A stretch of DNA of 64,000 nucleotides from Microlunatus endophyticus (GCF_014646195.1 NZ_BMMZ01000017.1:1-64000); one strand, 5' to 3'; positions 51,838 to 61,731 are shown, counted from the first letter of the stretch. Notes: generated from the sequence alone by a model not told the origin. Made by a program: numbers and translations.

Positions 51838-52467
51838 TCAACGGACGAAGTTGAACCAGTGCGCTCCGACATCGAGCGGCTGCGGTGTTCCGGTGAACCG
51901 ATGCGAGCCGACCGACCACGAAGCGTTGTCCGGAGCAACGAAGGAGACTTCTTCGAATCCAGTTGTTCGGAACCACTCGCGGATCAGAGGTGTTAGGTCG
52001 GGCCCCTCGCGATGTCTCGTCCAGATGACATGGGCGCCGGCTCCGCAGAGTTGGGGCAGTGCGGCGATCGTGCCGTGGACGTCCTGGTCGCTGATGTTGC
52101 CGAACACACCACACATGAGTACGAGCTCGGCCGGCGCAGCTTCAGCGTAGACGCTGCTGTCGGCTGCATCGGCGCAGCGAACGGTTAGGTGCGCCGGGGA
52201 CCCTTCGATCGCCTTCCGGGCTCGTTCGGCGAGCCCAGGGTCGTATTCGACGAGGAGTCCTTCGACGCGGCTGGCATCATCGCGGACCGCCAAGGCCCCG
52301 AGGAGATCACGGCCGTCGCCTGAACACATGCTGATGACGCGAGCGAAGCCTGTGCCGGACATATCGAGGTAATGATTGATGGCCGTCCGCACTTCTGCCA
52401 GCCGTTCCGCCAAGCCCGACCCTGGACGTGTGTACGCCTCGTGCCATTCCACCCAATCTGCGCTCAC
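51838..52467 (-). CDS. SAM-dependent methyltransferase-like protein
   Basis: About 209 residues from a GTG; the upstream open frame is long but Arg/Pro-rich and out of family. Motifs are VSADWVEWHEAYTRPGSGLAERL (start of this family), VISMCSGDGRDLLGALAV (SAM motif I variant), VRCADAADSS and ELVLMCGVFGNISDQDVHG. FEEVSFVAPDNASWSVGSHRF follows near the end. Similar proteins are frequent in actinobacteria but uncharacterised. It is divergent from the HIT gene. Confidence 0.72.
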   Translation of the reverse strand: MSADWVEWHEAYTRPGSGLAERLAEVRTAINHYLDMSGTGFARVISMCSGDGRDLLGALAVRDDASRVEGLLVEYDPGLAERARKAIEGSPAHLTVRCADAADSSVYAEAAPAELVLMCGVFGNISDQDVHGTIAALPQLCGAGAHVIWTRHREGPDLTPLIREWFRTTGFEEVSFVAPDNASWSVGSHRFTGTPQPLDVGAHWFNFVR

Positions 52468-52532
52468 GAGGAACGATGCTGCCAGATTGGGGTGCCGGTC
52501 CGGCCAGCCCTGATAGATGTTGAGGTGTGTCG

Positions 52533-52982
52533 ATGCCTCATGTCGATGAGCCTGGCTGCCACTTCTGTGACGCACTCCGAGGACGGGAGCGCGGTGTGTT
52601 CTGCGCTTTCGATGACGGGCAGTTCGCGGTGCTGATGGGCCGGTACCAGCCGACGGGACCGGGCTATGCGCTCGTCGTTCCGTATGCGCACATCCCGGAC
52701 TTGCACTCACTGTCGCAAAGTGAGTGCGGGCAAGTGCTCCACTTGGTTGCACGGGTGTCGGCGGGTATCACCAGCGCGTTCGACGTGACCGGCACGACGG
52801 TCGTTGAGAACAACGGCCGTCCTGGTCAATCCGTGATGCATCTCCATTTCCACGTGGTTCCGCGGTGGGAGGGAGATCGATATCCCAGGCGGACCGAGAA
52901 ACCCGAGTCCGACCGCGTGTTGGCCGAGCAGTCCGCCCGGTTGGCCGCAGTCCTGGGTTCGTCGACAGGTCGCCCTCGATAG
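52533..52982 (+). CDS. HIT-family hydrolase
   Basis: A single-domain histidine-triad protein of about 149 residues. It has an N-terminal CHFCDAL Cys pair (zinc-type), GYALVVPYAHIPDLHSL, TTVVENNGRPGQSV and the triad MHLHFHVVPRWEGD. This is a normal, intact HIT enzyme of the Hint/GalT-like group, in contrast to the two-domain HIT protein at 18768-19571. The start is ATG 52533; GTG 52527 is also possible. Its nucleotide substrate is unknown. Confidence 0.88.
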   Translation: MPHVDEPGCHFCDALRGRERGVFCAFDDGQFAVLMGRYQPTGPGYALVVPYAHIPDLHSLSQSECGQVLHLVARVSAGITSAFDVTGTTVVENNGRPGQSVMHLHFHVVPRWEGDRYPRRTEKPESDRVLAEQSARLAAVLGSSTGRPR

Positions 52983-53005
52983 CGCAGCCAGGGTGATCGA
53001 CCTGT

Positions 53006-53137
53006 GCGATCAAGCTCCGTGCCGGCCCACTGCGGTACGGCGAGTTCGAGGTGATCAGCTCCTACGAGAGCGACGATGCCGTGATCGTCGAGATGACGCT
53101 ACGCGACGGCAATGCGGGCGGTTCCGCGGTTACCTGA
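53006..53137 (+). other. Coding-like fragment without a start
   Basis: The frame reads LRYGEFEVISSYESDDAVIV and MTLRDGNAGG, ordinary protein-like sequence, but has a stop immediately upstream and no start codon. It may be the tail of a lost gene. I do not recognise the family. Confidence 0.25.
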
Positions 53138-53189
53138 ACCCAGGCATGGTCGGGCAGTGCGATACCGAGTGGCGTCGGGCGGACCGGCC

Positions 53190-53961
53190 GTGATCGATTG
53201 TGCGCTTGTGGATGACGTCCGGGTGGAACAGATCGATCTCGCGGCATCGGATCGGTTGGTGGAGTGGAACGACATCCTCCGCCAGGGGTACGTAGCCGGA
53301 CGGGAGGCTGTTTGGTGGCGCAGTGCCGAGGCGACGGTTTCCCAGTTTCAGTCGCCAAAGCCCGGCCGGGTTTCGGTCGCGGTGCTGGCAATGGACGGCG
53401 GTCGACCCGTCGGCGCTCGACCTGCCGATGAGCGCCGAGCAGCTGACCCGACTTGGCCGCCCATCGGCGAGGGCCGAGATCAAGGGGTGGGTCGGCAGAT
53501 GTCCGGAGGAGCTGATCGAGGACTGGGCAAGTCTGACACGGCAGATGGACGTCGACGTGCCGATGGGGGATCTGACGCGATCGTCAAAGGTCACAGACGT
53601 TTCCGCAGTCCGGCAGAACGAGGAACGGATGCTCGCCCAGGGCTACATCCCGATCAACTGCCTGGCGCAGATCGCCGGGCGGAGCGTCGGCTACACCGAA
53701 CTGCTGGTATCCAGCCACGATCCCGAGATCGTCAACCAGGACGACACTCTCGTCGATCGAGCACATCGCGGCAACGGCGTTGGACGGGCACTGAAGCTGG
53801 CGAACCTTCGACAGCTCCTGGAAGTGCCGCAAGCGAGGCGTTCCCGCTGGGTCCAGACGTACACCGCAAGGGACAACGAACCGATGCTGGCGCTGAATCG
53901 CGCGATCGGTTTCCGTGAAGCAGACGTCATGACGGCTTTGGAGGGGCCACTTGCCCGGTAG
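53190..53961 (+). pseudogene. Tandem-GNAT acetyltransferase with deletion and frameshift
   Basis: From GTG 53190 the frame gives a family-like N-terminus (VIDCALVDDVRVEQIDLA, RVSVAVLAMDGG). Near 53400 it fuses to DPSALDLPMSAEQLTRLG in a different frame. Intact relatives carry a first GNAT domain of ~100 residues between these points, and it is missing here. The second GNAT half survives: WVGRCPEELIEDWASLTRQM, AQIAGRSVGYTELLVSSHDP, VDRAHRGNGVGRALKLANL (CoA loop) and LNRAIGFREADV. A truncated product from ATG 53429 is conceivable. Its end overlaps the convergent flavoprotein gene. Confidence 0.7.
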
Positions 53962-55195
53962 CAGCGCCGAGCGCGACCTTGGCCTCGGCGAACGGCCTGC
54001 GATCGGAGATCAGTTGCTGGGCGTGCTCGTAGACGTCGTCCCATTCGTGGCACAACACGCCGACGATCAGCCCGTCGCCGGCATACACGACGGCCCAACC
54101 GGCCGCATTCTCGAGTAGCTCAGCGTGGTCGAAGCCGTCGCCCCAGGCGCTGTACTTCAGGGTGCGGTCACCGATCTCCGACCAGAAACCCGGCGGCTGA
54201 TCCCAGGCTGCACCCTGGCCGGCAATGGCCCGGCCCGCGATCTCGCCCATAGTCTCCGCTTCGCCCCAGTGCTCGACCCGCAGCGGCCGGCCGGCTGCAC
54301 GATTGACCGCAGACGCGACATCGCCAGCCGCCCAGATCTGCTGATCGGACGACCGCATGCTCGCGTCGACGGCGATCGCGTCGTCGCGGATGGACAGGCC
54401 GGCCTCGCGCGCCAAGGACGCATCGGGTGTGGCGCCACTCGCGCTGACAACAGCGTCGCACCCAAGCGCGCGGCCGTCGGCCAGTGTCACCTGCCACCCG
54501 TCGCCGTCGCGCTCGATGCGCGACACCTTCGCGTCGGTCTGCAGGTCGACACCGTCGCTGCGCAACCATTCGGCGACACGGTGGCCTGCGTCCGGCCCGA
54601 GCCGTCGCTCGTGGGGGACTGCCTCGGGGGTAAGCATCGTGACCATGGTTCCGGTGCGGGCCAGACTGGCCGCGGCTTCGCAGCCGATGAATCCCGACCC
54701 GATGACGACGGCCCTGATGTCTGCACCGCGGAGCCCGCGCAGCCGCTCACCGCTGGCGCGGTCGCGCACGTAGATCACGCCGGGGTGGTCTGCGCCTTCC
54801 ACGGGAAGTACGGCCGGCCTCGATCCGGTCGCCAACACCAGCTGGTCGTACGCCACCGCGTCCCCCGCCGCGGTGATGACCTGGCGCGCGTCGCGGTCGA
54901 TCCGGGTCACGCGGGTATCGAGGACCAGACCGACATCGTGCTGCGCGTACCAGTCGGCGTCGACCAGCGGCAGCGTGTCCGCAGCGGACTCGCCGCGCAG
55001 ATAGTCCTTGGTCAAGGGCGGCCGGTTGTACGGCGGGTACTGGTCCGCGCTGATCATCAACACCGGCGCGCTCCCGCCGGCGTCGCGGTATCCCCGCGCA
55101 CACGCGAGCCCAGCCGGCCCGCCGCCGACAATCAGCAGACCCACTCGATGTGAACCGGAACCCAGACCGTCGCGGTCGTCGTGCCCAACAGACAT
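53927..55195 (-). CDS. FAD/NAD(P)-dependent oxidoreductase (ferredoxin-reductase-like)
   Basis: A 422-residue flavoprotein. The FAD loop is LLIVGGGPAGLACARGY, followed by YPPYNRPPLTKDYLRG. The NAD(P) loop is AVVIGSGFIGCEAAASLA, and the FAD-closing motif is QIWAAGDVASAVNRAAG. HWGEAETMGEIAGRAIAGQG lies in the C-terminal domain. Such enzymes pass electrons to rubredoxin or ferredoxin in oxygenase systems or detoxification; no electron-carrier gene is adjacent. The start chosen is ATG 55195. Confidence 0.88.
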   Translation of the reverse strand: MSVGHDDRDGLGSGSHRVGLLIVGGGPAGLACARGYRDAGGSAPVLMISADQYPPYNRPPLTKDYLRGESAADTLPLVDADWYAQHDVGLVLDTRVTRIDRDARQVITAAGDAVAYDQLVLATGSRPAVLPVEGADHPGVIYVRDRASGERLRGLRGADIRAVVIGSGFIGCEAAASLARTGTMVTMLTPEAVPHERRLGPDAGHRVAEWLRSDGVDLQTDAKVSRIERDGDGWQVTLADGRALGCDAVVSASGATPDASLAREAGLSIRDDAIAVDASMRSSDQQIWAAGDVASAVNRAAGRPLRVEHWGEAETMGEIAGRAIAGQGAAWDQPPGFWSEIGDRTLKYSAWGDGFDHAELLENAAGWAVVYAGDGLIVGVLCHEWDDVYEHAQQLISDRRPFAEAKVALGAATGQVAPPKPS

Positions 55196-55292
55196 GCTGA
55201 GGAGGTACCCAGGTCGGTCGGCTCAAGCAGATGAATCCGCAGTCGACCCGCTGACATCGGGATAGACGGGGCCGCTGCGTAGACTCCCGGGC

Positions 55293-57122
55293 GTGGTGGA
55301 CGAGGGGCTGACGGCCGAGCAAGTGCTGCAGCGAGTCTTCGGCTACGACAGCTTCCGCGGCAGCCAGGCCGAGATCACCCGGCAGCTGATCGACGGCGGC
55401 GACGCTCTGGTGCTGATGCCGACCGGTGGCGGCAAATCGCTGTGCTACCAGATCCCCGCACTCGTACGACCCGGGACCGGCATCGTGATCTCCCCGCTGA
55501 TCGCGTTGATGCAGGACCAGGTCGACGCTCTGCTGGCTCTCGGCGTACGCGCCGGGTTCCTCAATTCCAGCCAGGACTACCAGGCCCGGCAGGAGACCGA
55601 GCAGGCACTGCTCGCCGGTGATCTTGACCTTCTGTATCTGGCACCCGAACGACTCCGGCTGCCGGCCACCATCGAACTGCTCGACCGGGTCAGCGCCCGG
55701 ACCGGGATCGCCCTGTTCGCGATCGACGAAGCACACTGTGTTTCCCAATGGGGACATGACTTCAGGCCCGACTACCTCGAGCTGTCGGCACTGCACCAGC
55801 GCTGGCCGGACGTGCCGCGGATCGCGCTGACCGCAACCGCGACCAAGGCAACCCGGGACGAGATCGTCCAGCGACTTGATCTTGGCAACGCCGCACAATT
55901 CGTGTCCAGCTTCGACCGGCCCAACATCACCTATCGGATCGTCGCCAAGGACAACCCGCGCCGGCAGCTGCTCGACCTGATCAGGACCGAGCACTCCGAC
56001 GACGCGGGGATCGTCTACTGCCTGAGCCGGGCATCGGTCGAGGACACCGCGGACTTCCTTTCCCAGCAGGGAATTCCGGCTCTTCCGTACCACGCCGGCC
56101 TCGACCAGCGGACCCGTCGTGATCATCAGGCCCGGTTCCTCCGCGAGGACGGGTTGATCATGGTCGCCACCATCGCCTTCGGGATGGGCATCGATAAACC
56201 GGACGTACGCTTCGTCGCCCACCTCGACCTGCCCAAGTCGGTCGAGGGCTACTACCAGGAGACCGGCCGGGCAGGCCGCGACGGTCAGCCCGCCACCGCT
56301 TGGCTGAGCTACGGACTGCAGGACGTCGTCCAGCAGCGGCGGTTGATCAACAACGGCGACGGGGACATCAACTACAAGCGCCAGCAGACCGCCCATCTGG
56401 ACGCGATGCTGGCGCTCTGCGAAACCGTGCAGTGCCGACGCCGGCAACTGCTGGACTACTTCGGCCAGAGTGCCGACGACTGCGGCAACTGCGACACCTG
56501 CCTGCAGCCGGCCCAGTCCTGGGACGGCACCGTCGCGGCTCAGAAGGTGCTGTCGACCGTCTACCGGCTGCACACCGAACGCCGCCAGCACTTCGGTGCC
56601 GGGCACATCATCGACATCCTGACCGGCAGCGCGACGGCGAAGATCGAACAGTTCCGGCACCAGCAGCTGAGCGTGTTCGGGGTGGGGGCTGATCTCGACC
56701 CGGTGGCCTGGCGGGCGGTGATCCGGCAACTGCTCGCCCAGGGATACCTGGCGGTCGAATCCGATCACGGCACTCTGGGGCTGACCGACAAGAGCCGGGA
56801 TGTGCTGTTCGAGCACGCCGAGGTCCGGCTGCGCCGCGACCCCGAGCGCAGGAAGCCGGTCCGGACCAAGACCGCCAAGCAGGTTGTCGAGCTGCCCGCC
56901 GAGGCGATGCCGATCTTCGAGCGGCTCCGCGACTGGCGCGCCGCGACGGCCAAGCAACAGGGGATTCCGGCCTACGTGATCTTCCACGACGCGACGCTGC
57001 GCGACATCGCCACCCGGCGGCCGCAGGATCTGGCCGGACTGGCGGGAATCAGTGGTGTCGGTGAGGCGAAGCTGGAGCGGTACGGGGAGCAGCTACTTGC
57101 CGTGCTGGGCGAGAATCGCTAA
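55293..57122 (+). CDS. recQ: ATP-dependent DNA helicase RecQ
   Basis: A 3'-5' DNA helicase for repair and recombination. In the 609-residue protein motif I is [17 protein letters not shown], motif [22 protein letters not shown], motif [17 protein letters not shown], and motifs V/VI are [20 protein letters not shown] and [15 protein letters not shown]. Four zinc-binding Cys occur around [16 protein letters not shown] and [12 protein letters not shown] winged-helix (RQC) and a C-terminal HRDC-like segment ([11 protein letters not shown]-type at about 570-600) follow. It starts at GTG 55293. A structured convergent region separates it from DUF3039. Confidence 0.93.
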   Translation: MVDEGLTAEQVLQRVFGYDSFRGSQAEITRQLIDGGDALVLMPTGGGKSLCYQIPALVRPGTGIVISPLIALMQDQVDALLALGVRAGFLNSSQDYQARQETEQALLAGDLDLLYLAPERLRLPATIELLDRVSARTGIALFAIDEAHCVSQWGHDFRPDYLELSALHQRWPDVPRIALTATATKATRDEIVQRLDLGNAAQFVSSFDRPNITYRIVAKDNPRRQLLDLIRTEHSDDAGIVYCLSRASVEDTADFLSQQGIPALPYHAGLDQRTRRDHQARFLREDGLIMVATIAFGMGIDKPDVRFVAHLDLPKSVEGYYQETGRAGRDGQPATAWLSYGLQDVVQQRRLINNGDGDINYKRQQTAHLDAMLALCETVQCRRRQLLDYFGQSADDCGNCDTCLQPAQSWDGTVAAQKVLSTVYRLHTERRQHFGAGHIIDILTGSATAKIEQFRHQQLSVFGVGADLDPVAWRAVIRQLLAQGYLAVESDHGTLGLTDKSRDVLFEHAEVRLRRDPERRKPVRTKTAKQVVELPAEAMPIFERLRDWRAATAKQQGIPAYVIFHDATLRDIATRRPQDLAGLAGISGVGEAKLERYGEQLLAVLGENR

Positions 57123-57154
57123 CAACGTGCTTGCGGATCTCCAGGCCGGCGGCT

Positions 57155-57176
57155 GGGATGCCCTTTCGGGTATTCC
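57155..57176. terminator. Nested hairpin between recQ and the DUF3039 gene
   Basis: GGGATGCCC (57155-57163) pairs with GGGTATTCC (57168-57176) over nine pairs, two of them G-T, with a TTTC loop. It is nested inside a larger inverted repeat, CGCTAACAACGT (57117-57128) and ACGTTCTTAGCG (57183-57194), matching at 11 of 12 positions. It probably terminates both convergent genes. Confidence 0.6.
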
Positions 57177-57205
57177 GCGACGACGTTCTTAGCGGTGTGC
57201 TGCTG

Positions 57206-57472
57206 TCAGTCCTCGTCGTCCCCGCCGCCGGGCAGGCCGTCCCAGATCTCCTTGCAGTCCGGGCAGATCGGGAACTTCTCCGGATCCCGGCTGGGCACCC
57301 ACACCTTGCCGCACAGGGCGACCACCGGCGTGCCCATCACCATCGCCTCGGTCAGCTTGTCCTTGGGCACGAAGTGACTGAACCGCTCGGCGTCGCCCTC
57401 GTCATAGCGATACTCGGATTCGGTGCGCTCATCGACGATGGTCTCCGAACCGGGGCTCAACTGCTGGCTCAT
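57206..57472 (-). CDS. DUF3039 domain protein
   Basis: An 88-residue actinobacterial protein of unknown function. It has YDEGDAERFSHFVPKDKLTEAMV at its centre, a Cys in ALCGKVWVPSR and the pair in CPDCKEIWDGLPGG, compatible with a small zinc site. Actinobacteria often keep it next to an MFS transporter and a DEAD/DEAH helicase, as here. The ATG at 57472 is the start, divergent from the MFS gene. Confidence 0.87.
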   Translation of the reverse strand: MSQQLSPGSETIVDERTESEYRYDEGDAERFSHFVPKDKLTEAMVMGTPVVALCGKVWVPSRDPEKFPICPDCKEIWDGLPGGGDDED

Positions 57473-57605
57473 GCGCCCATCCTATGTCGGCCCTCGTCAG
57501 AAGGCCGGTGCTATTCCACAGGTCCTGTTCCACGGCCGTTCCGTCGAACCTGCCTGCGGGATTCCCGTTTGACCTCAACCTGGGATGAGGTGATGGACTG
57601 TCCCG

Positions 57606-59012
57606 GTGACCAGCCCAACGACGGATCCGGCGACCGTGGACAGACCAGAACCGCCCGCGGTGAGCAAGAGGGCGTTGGCGGTCGGTCTGTGTGCGGTGAT
57701 CGTCGGGATCGCCTTCGAGGCTGCTGCGGTCGCAACCGCGATGCCGGTCGCGGCACGCCAACTGCACGGACTGGGTAGCTATGCGTGGGCGTATTCGCTC
57801 TTCACCATCGGCATGCTGTTCTCGACGGTGGTCGGTGGCCGGATCAGCGACCGGATCGGCCCGGTCCGGCCGCTGCTGCTGGGCATGGCAATCTTCGGCG
57901 GCGGACTGGTGATCGGCGGCACCTCGGTCAGCTGGCCGATGCTGATCGGCGGCCGGCTGGTCCAGGGGCTCGGCGGCGGCATGCTCAACACCGCTTCGTA
58001 CGTGCTGATCGCGCGGGTGTTCCGCCCGGAGCAACGGCCGCGGATGTTCACCTACATCTCGATGGCCTGGGTGCTGCCGGGCATCGCCGGGCCGGCTGCC
58101 GCGGCCTGGATCACCCGGAGCCTCGGCTGGCACTGGGCCTTCTTCGCGGTGCTGCCGGTGCTCGGCTTCGGCGGCCTGCTGGTGGCACCGACGCTGCGGA
58201 TACTGGCGCGGTCTCCGCGCCCGGAACCGACGCCCGCCGACGCCGACGACCACAGCAGCCCGGCACCGATCTGGGCCGCCGCGATCGCCGCACTGTCGGC
58301 GGTGGCGATCCAGTACGCCGGCCAGCGGCTCGACCTGATCGGGATCATCCCCGCCCTGGCCGGGATCGCCGGTCTGGGCTTCAGCCTGCCTCGATTGATG
58401 CCGCCCCGTTTCATGCGGCTGGCCCGCGGGCTGCCGGCGGTGGTCCTGACCCGGATGCTGCTGCCCGGCGCCTTCTTCGGTTCGGAGGCATTCATCCCGC
58501 TGATGCTGGTCGTGGAGCGTCATCTGGCGCTGACCCTGGCGGGTTCCGCGCTGACCATCGGCTCGATCGGCTGGTTCGGCGGCGCCTGGATGCAGTCGCA
58601 GCGCTGGATGACCCTGCAGCGGAACCGGATGATCATCCTCGGCACCAGCTGCGTGGCCGTCGGCGTGGCGCTGATGGCGCTGGTCGCGTGGGTGCCGGCC
58701 ATCTGGGTCGGTCTGGTCGTGCTGGCCTGGATCATCGCCGCCTTCGGGATGGGCGTGGCCACCGCAACCTCGACAGTGGCCACCATGGCCTTCTCATCCG
58801 ATGCCCAGCAGGGTCGTAACGCCTCCTCGCTCAATCTGGGCGATGCGCTCGGTTCCGGTCTCTTCGTCGGCATCTCCGGTTCGGTGTTCACCGCACTCCG
58901 CGGCCACGGTGCGCTGTCGGGAACCTTCGGCGCCGCGTTTCTGGTGATGGCCGTGGTGGCGCTGCTGAGCGTTGCCGCGTCGACCCGGATCGGTCGGGTC
59001 CCGCACAGCTGA
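57606..59012 (+). CDS. Major facilitator superfamily transporter
   Basis: A 468-residue, roughly 12-14-helix inner-membrane transporter with a GTG start. The loop after helix 2 is VVGGRISDRIGPVRPLLLG, the MFS signature G-x-x-x-D-R-x-G. LIGGRLVQGLGGGMLNTASYV and VFRPEQRPRMFTYISMAWVL are drug-antiporter-like. The substrate is unknown. The conserved neighbours suggest a chromosomal core role rather than acquired resistance. Confidence 0.88.
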   Translation: MTSPTTDPATVDRPEPPAVSKRALAVGLCAVIVGIAFEAAAVATAMPVAARQLHGLGSYAWAYSLFTIGMLFSTVVGGRISDRIGPVRPLLLGMAIFGGGLVIGGTSVSWPMLIGGRLVQGLGGGMLNTASYVLIARVFRPEQRPRMFTYISMAWVLPGIAGPAAAAWITRSLGWHWAFFAVLPVLGFGGLLVAPTLRILARSPRPEPTPADADDHSSPAPIWAAAIAALSAVAIQYAGQRLDLIGIIPALAGIAGLGFSLPRLMPPRFMRLARGLPAVVLTRMLLPGAFFGSEAFIPLMLVVERHLALTLAGSALTIGSIGWFGGAWMQSQRWMTLQRNRMIILGTSCVAVGVALMALVAWVPAIWVGLVVLAWIIAAFGMGVATATSTVATMAFSSDAQQGRNASSLNLGDALGSGLFVGISGSVFTALRGHGALSGTFGAAFLVMAVVALLSVAASTRIGRVPHS

Positions 59013-59067
59013 CCCTGCGGTGAGTCGGGTTCGGATCTGTGGGCGGGCTGATCTAAAGTCTTGACGC

Positions 59068-60849
59068 GTGACAGCCCAGCCCGGATCTTCTGACATCTTC
59101 ACCGGGCCAGGGCAGGGTCCCGACTTCACCGCGACCGGGTTGCCGCCGGCCTTCCCGGACCGAGCCGCCTGGGGGACCGCTCGTCAGCTTCGGGCCTGGC
59201 AGTCCGCAGCCCTGGAGCAGTATTTCGCCGGCAATCCGAAGGACTTTCTCGCGGTCGCGACGCCGGGCGCCGGCAAGACCTCCTTCGCGCTCACCCTGGC
59301 CGCCAACCTGTTCAGCCGCCGGGTGATCGACCGGGTGGTCGTGGTGGCACCGACCGAGCACCTCAAGACCCAGTGGGCCGAGGCCGCCGACAAGATCAAC
59401 ATCCCGATCGACCCGAATTTCGGCAGCAAGCAGGGCAAGACCAGCAAGGACTTCAAGGGCATCGCGCTGACCTACGCCGGCGTGGCCACCAACCCCCTCG
59501 CGCTGCGGATCCGGGTCGAGGGTTTCAAGACCCTGGTGATCCTGGATGAGGTGCACCATGCCGGGGACTCGATGGGCTGGGGCGAGGCCGTACGAGAGGC
59601 GTTCGAGCCCGCGACCCGCCGGCTGGCCCTGACCGGTACGCCGTTCCGCTCCGACGCCAATCCGATCCCGTTCGTCCGCTACGAACCGGACGGCAGCGGC
59701 GCGTTGCGCTCGGTCGCCGACTACTCGTACGGCTACGGCCCGGCCCTGGAGGACGGCATCGTCCGGCCGGTGCTCTTCATGGCCTACTCCGGTGACATGC
59801 ACTGGCGGACCAAGGCCGGCGACGAGGTCGCCGCCCGGCTCGGCGAGCCCCTGACCAAGGACCTGACCAACCAGGCGCTGCGGACCGCGCTCGACCCATC
59901 CGGGTCCTGGATCCCGGCCGTCCTGACCGCAGCCGACCATCGGCTGACCGAGGTCCGCCAGCACGTCCCCGATGCGGGCGGCCTGGTGATCGCCAGCGAC
60001 CAGACCCACGCCAGGGCGTACGCCGACATCCTCAAGTCGATCACCGGCAAGAAGCCGGTGCTGGTGCTCAGCGACGAGGCCCAGTCCGGGCGCAAGATCA
60101 GCAAGTTCGCCGCCGGTGACGACCGCTGGATGGTCGCGGTCCGGATGGTCTCCGAGGGTGTCGACGTGCCCCGGCTGGCGGTCGGGGTGTACGCAACCAT
60201 GACCGCGACGCCGCTGTTCTTCGCCCAGGCCGTCGGACGATTCGTCCGGGCCCGGGCCAAAGGCGAGACTGCCTCGGTGTTCCTGCCCAGCGCGCCCCAT
60301 CTGTTGCGCTACGCCGCCGAGATGGAGGTGGAGCGGGATCACGCGCTCAAGCCGCGGTCGGAGGACGAGTCGCAGCTGCTGGTCGATGCCGAGCAGACCG
60401 AGAGCGAGCCGGATGCCGACCTCGACGGCGAGCACTCCTTCGCCGCGCTGGCCAGCGATGCCGACTTCGACCGGGTGGTGTTCGACGGCGGCGAATTCGG
60501 GCTCGGTGCCTACTCCGGTAGCGAGGACGAGTTGGACTACCTGGGCATCCCGGGCCTGCTGGAGCCCGACCAGGTCAAGGACCTGTTGCGCCAGCACCAG
60601 GCCAAGCAGGTCGCGCGCGGCGGCGCTGAACCTCCGGAGTCCTACAGCACGCACCGGCGGCTGCGGGAGCTGCGCAAGGAGCTCAACGGGCTGGTCGCCG
60701 CGTGGCACCACCGGACCGGCAAGCCGCACGGCGTGATCCACGCCGTCCTGGTCAGCGAGTGCGGGGGACCGCCGAGCGCGGTGGCCAGCGAGGACCAGCT
60801 GCAGGAACGGATCGATGCGGTCCGGCAGTGGGCGACCTCAGGAGCCTGA
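59068..60849 (+). CDS. DEAD/DEAH-box helicase
   Basis: A 593-residue superfamily 2 helicase (GTG start). Walker A is FLAVATPGAGKTSFALTLA, Walker B is LVILDEVHHAGD (DEVH), motif III LALTGTPFRSDA, and VRMVSEGVDVPRLAVGVYAT plus FAQAVGRFVRAR are motifs V and VI. An acidic linker (about 430-475) precedes a C-terminal region (TGKPHGVIHAVLVSECGG). Relatives are annotated only as helicases. It sits 55 bases after the MFS gene. Confidence 0.9.
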   Translation: MTAQPGSSDIFTGPGQGPDFTATGLPPAFPDRAAWGTARQLRAWQSAALEQYFAGNPKDFLAVATPGAGKTSFALTLAANLFSRRVIDRVVVVAPTEHLKTQWAEAADKINIPIDPNFGSKQGKTSKDFKGIALTYAGVATNPLALRIRVEGFKTLVILDEVHHAGDSMGWGEAVREAFEPATRRLALTGTPFRSDANPIPFVRYEPDGSGALRSVADYSYGYGPALEDGIVRPVLFMAYSGDMHWRTKAGDEVAARLGEPLTKDLTNQALRTALDPSGSWIPAVLTAADHRLTEVRQHVPDAGGLVIASDQTHARAYADILKSITGKKPVLVLSDEAQSGRKISKFAAGDDRWMVAVRMVSEGVDVPRLAVGVYATMTATPLFFAQAVGRFVRARAKGETASVFLPSAPHLLRYAAEMEVERDHALKPRSEDESQLLVDAEQTESEPDADLDGEHSFAALASDADFDRVVFDGGEFGLGAYSGSEDELDYLGIPGLLEPDQVKDLLRQHQAKQVARGGAEPPESYSTHRRLRELRKELNGLVAAWHHRTGKPHGVIHAVLVSECGGPPSAVASEDQLQERIDAVRQWATSGA

Positions 60850-60854
60850 CCGGC

Positions 60855-61655
60855 TCACGGTTTCGATCGCGTGGCGGACCGGCGCAGGAAGGTCCGCCAA
60901 TGATCATCTCCGTCATCGATCGTGCCACCCACCTCGGTGCCGTCCAGAACGTCGCCGGTGGCGTTCTTGGTCTGGCGGTTCCACTGTCCGGTGATCGGGA
61001 CCGGCGTCTGCCACAGATGGGTAAGGATCGCCTGGACCGCCTGCACCTGGCTGACCGAGTCGGTGTCGAAGCTGGACAATCCGCTGCCGGAACGGCCGTT
61101 GTCGATGTGGATGTGGTTGTGGTGGTCGGCGTTGTAGAGGTGGGTCAGCACATATTCGAAGTGCAGGTGCAGGCTCGCCGCCAGCGCCCAGTAACGGGTG
61201 CGGAAATGGGTCAGCCGGGTGCCGGTGTAGGTGCTCCAGATGTCATAGCGGCAGGACACCTGGACCGCCCCCTCGCTGACCAGCCGGGACAGGTCGAAGG
61301 CCCGCCCGGCGTCGTGCCAGGAGTCGCACTGGGGATGGCCGTCCAGCCAGGAGCCGTACGTCCAGACCTGGTCGGGCCGACTGGTGCCGCTGAGCGTGAG
61401 GTAGTCCTCCAGCCAGGTCCCGAGCTGGCCGTAGAAACCTCGGTCGAACCGGAAACTCGTCGGCTGCTGATCGGGGTCGTAGACGAAGGTCGCGTTCTTC
61501 AGGCTGTTGTGCCGGGCGAGCTTGAGCTGGGATGTGCAGTACGGCTCCGGTTCGGGTCCGCGGTCGGAGCCCGAACAGCCGGCCACTCCGGCGGCCACTG
61601 TTGCGGCCAGTCCGCCGGCTCCCAGGCCCAGGAGCGCGCGTCGGGTCACCGGCAT
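60855..61655 (-). CDS. Tat-exported lipoprotein with VanY/extensin-like peptidase fold
   Basis: A 266-residue exported protein. The signal has the twin-arginine TRRALLG, a hydrophobic core and a lipobox VAGC (Cys at about 27), so it should be a membrane-anchored lipoprotein. The mature part has the M15/VanY-type zinc motif SWHDAGRAFDLS (His and Asp ligands) and HHNHIHIDN (second His pair). Cys residues that may form disulfides also occur. A murein D,D-carboxypeptidase or related hydrolase role is likely by motif; activity is untested. Confidence 0.78.
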   Translation of the reverse strand: MPVTRRALLGLGAGGLAATVAAGVAGCSGSDRGPEPEPYCTSQLKLARHNSLKNATFVYDPDQQPTSFRFDRGFYGQLGTWLEDYLTLSGTSRPDQVWTYGSWLDGHPQCDSWHDAGRAFDLSRLVSEGAVQVSCRYDIWSTYTGTRLTHFRTRYWALAASLHLHFEYVLTHLYNADHHNHIHIDNGRSGSGLSSFDTDSVSQVQAVQAILTHLWQTPVPITGQWNRQTKNATGDVLDGTEVGGTIDDGDDHWRTFLRRSATRSKP

Positions 61656-61731
61656 GCCCCGAGCATAGGTGGCCGGCCGGAGCTATCCGAACGATCCGGA
61701 TCTATCTCGATCTGTCCCGACCTACGCGGAT

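Noticed and set aside
54747-56987. Large minus-strand frame opposite recQ
   Set aside because: All helicase motifs are on the plus strand; the minus frame is antisense noise.
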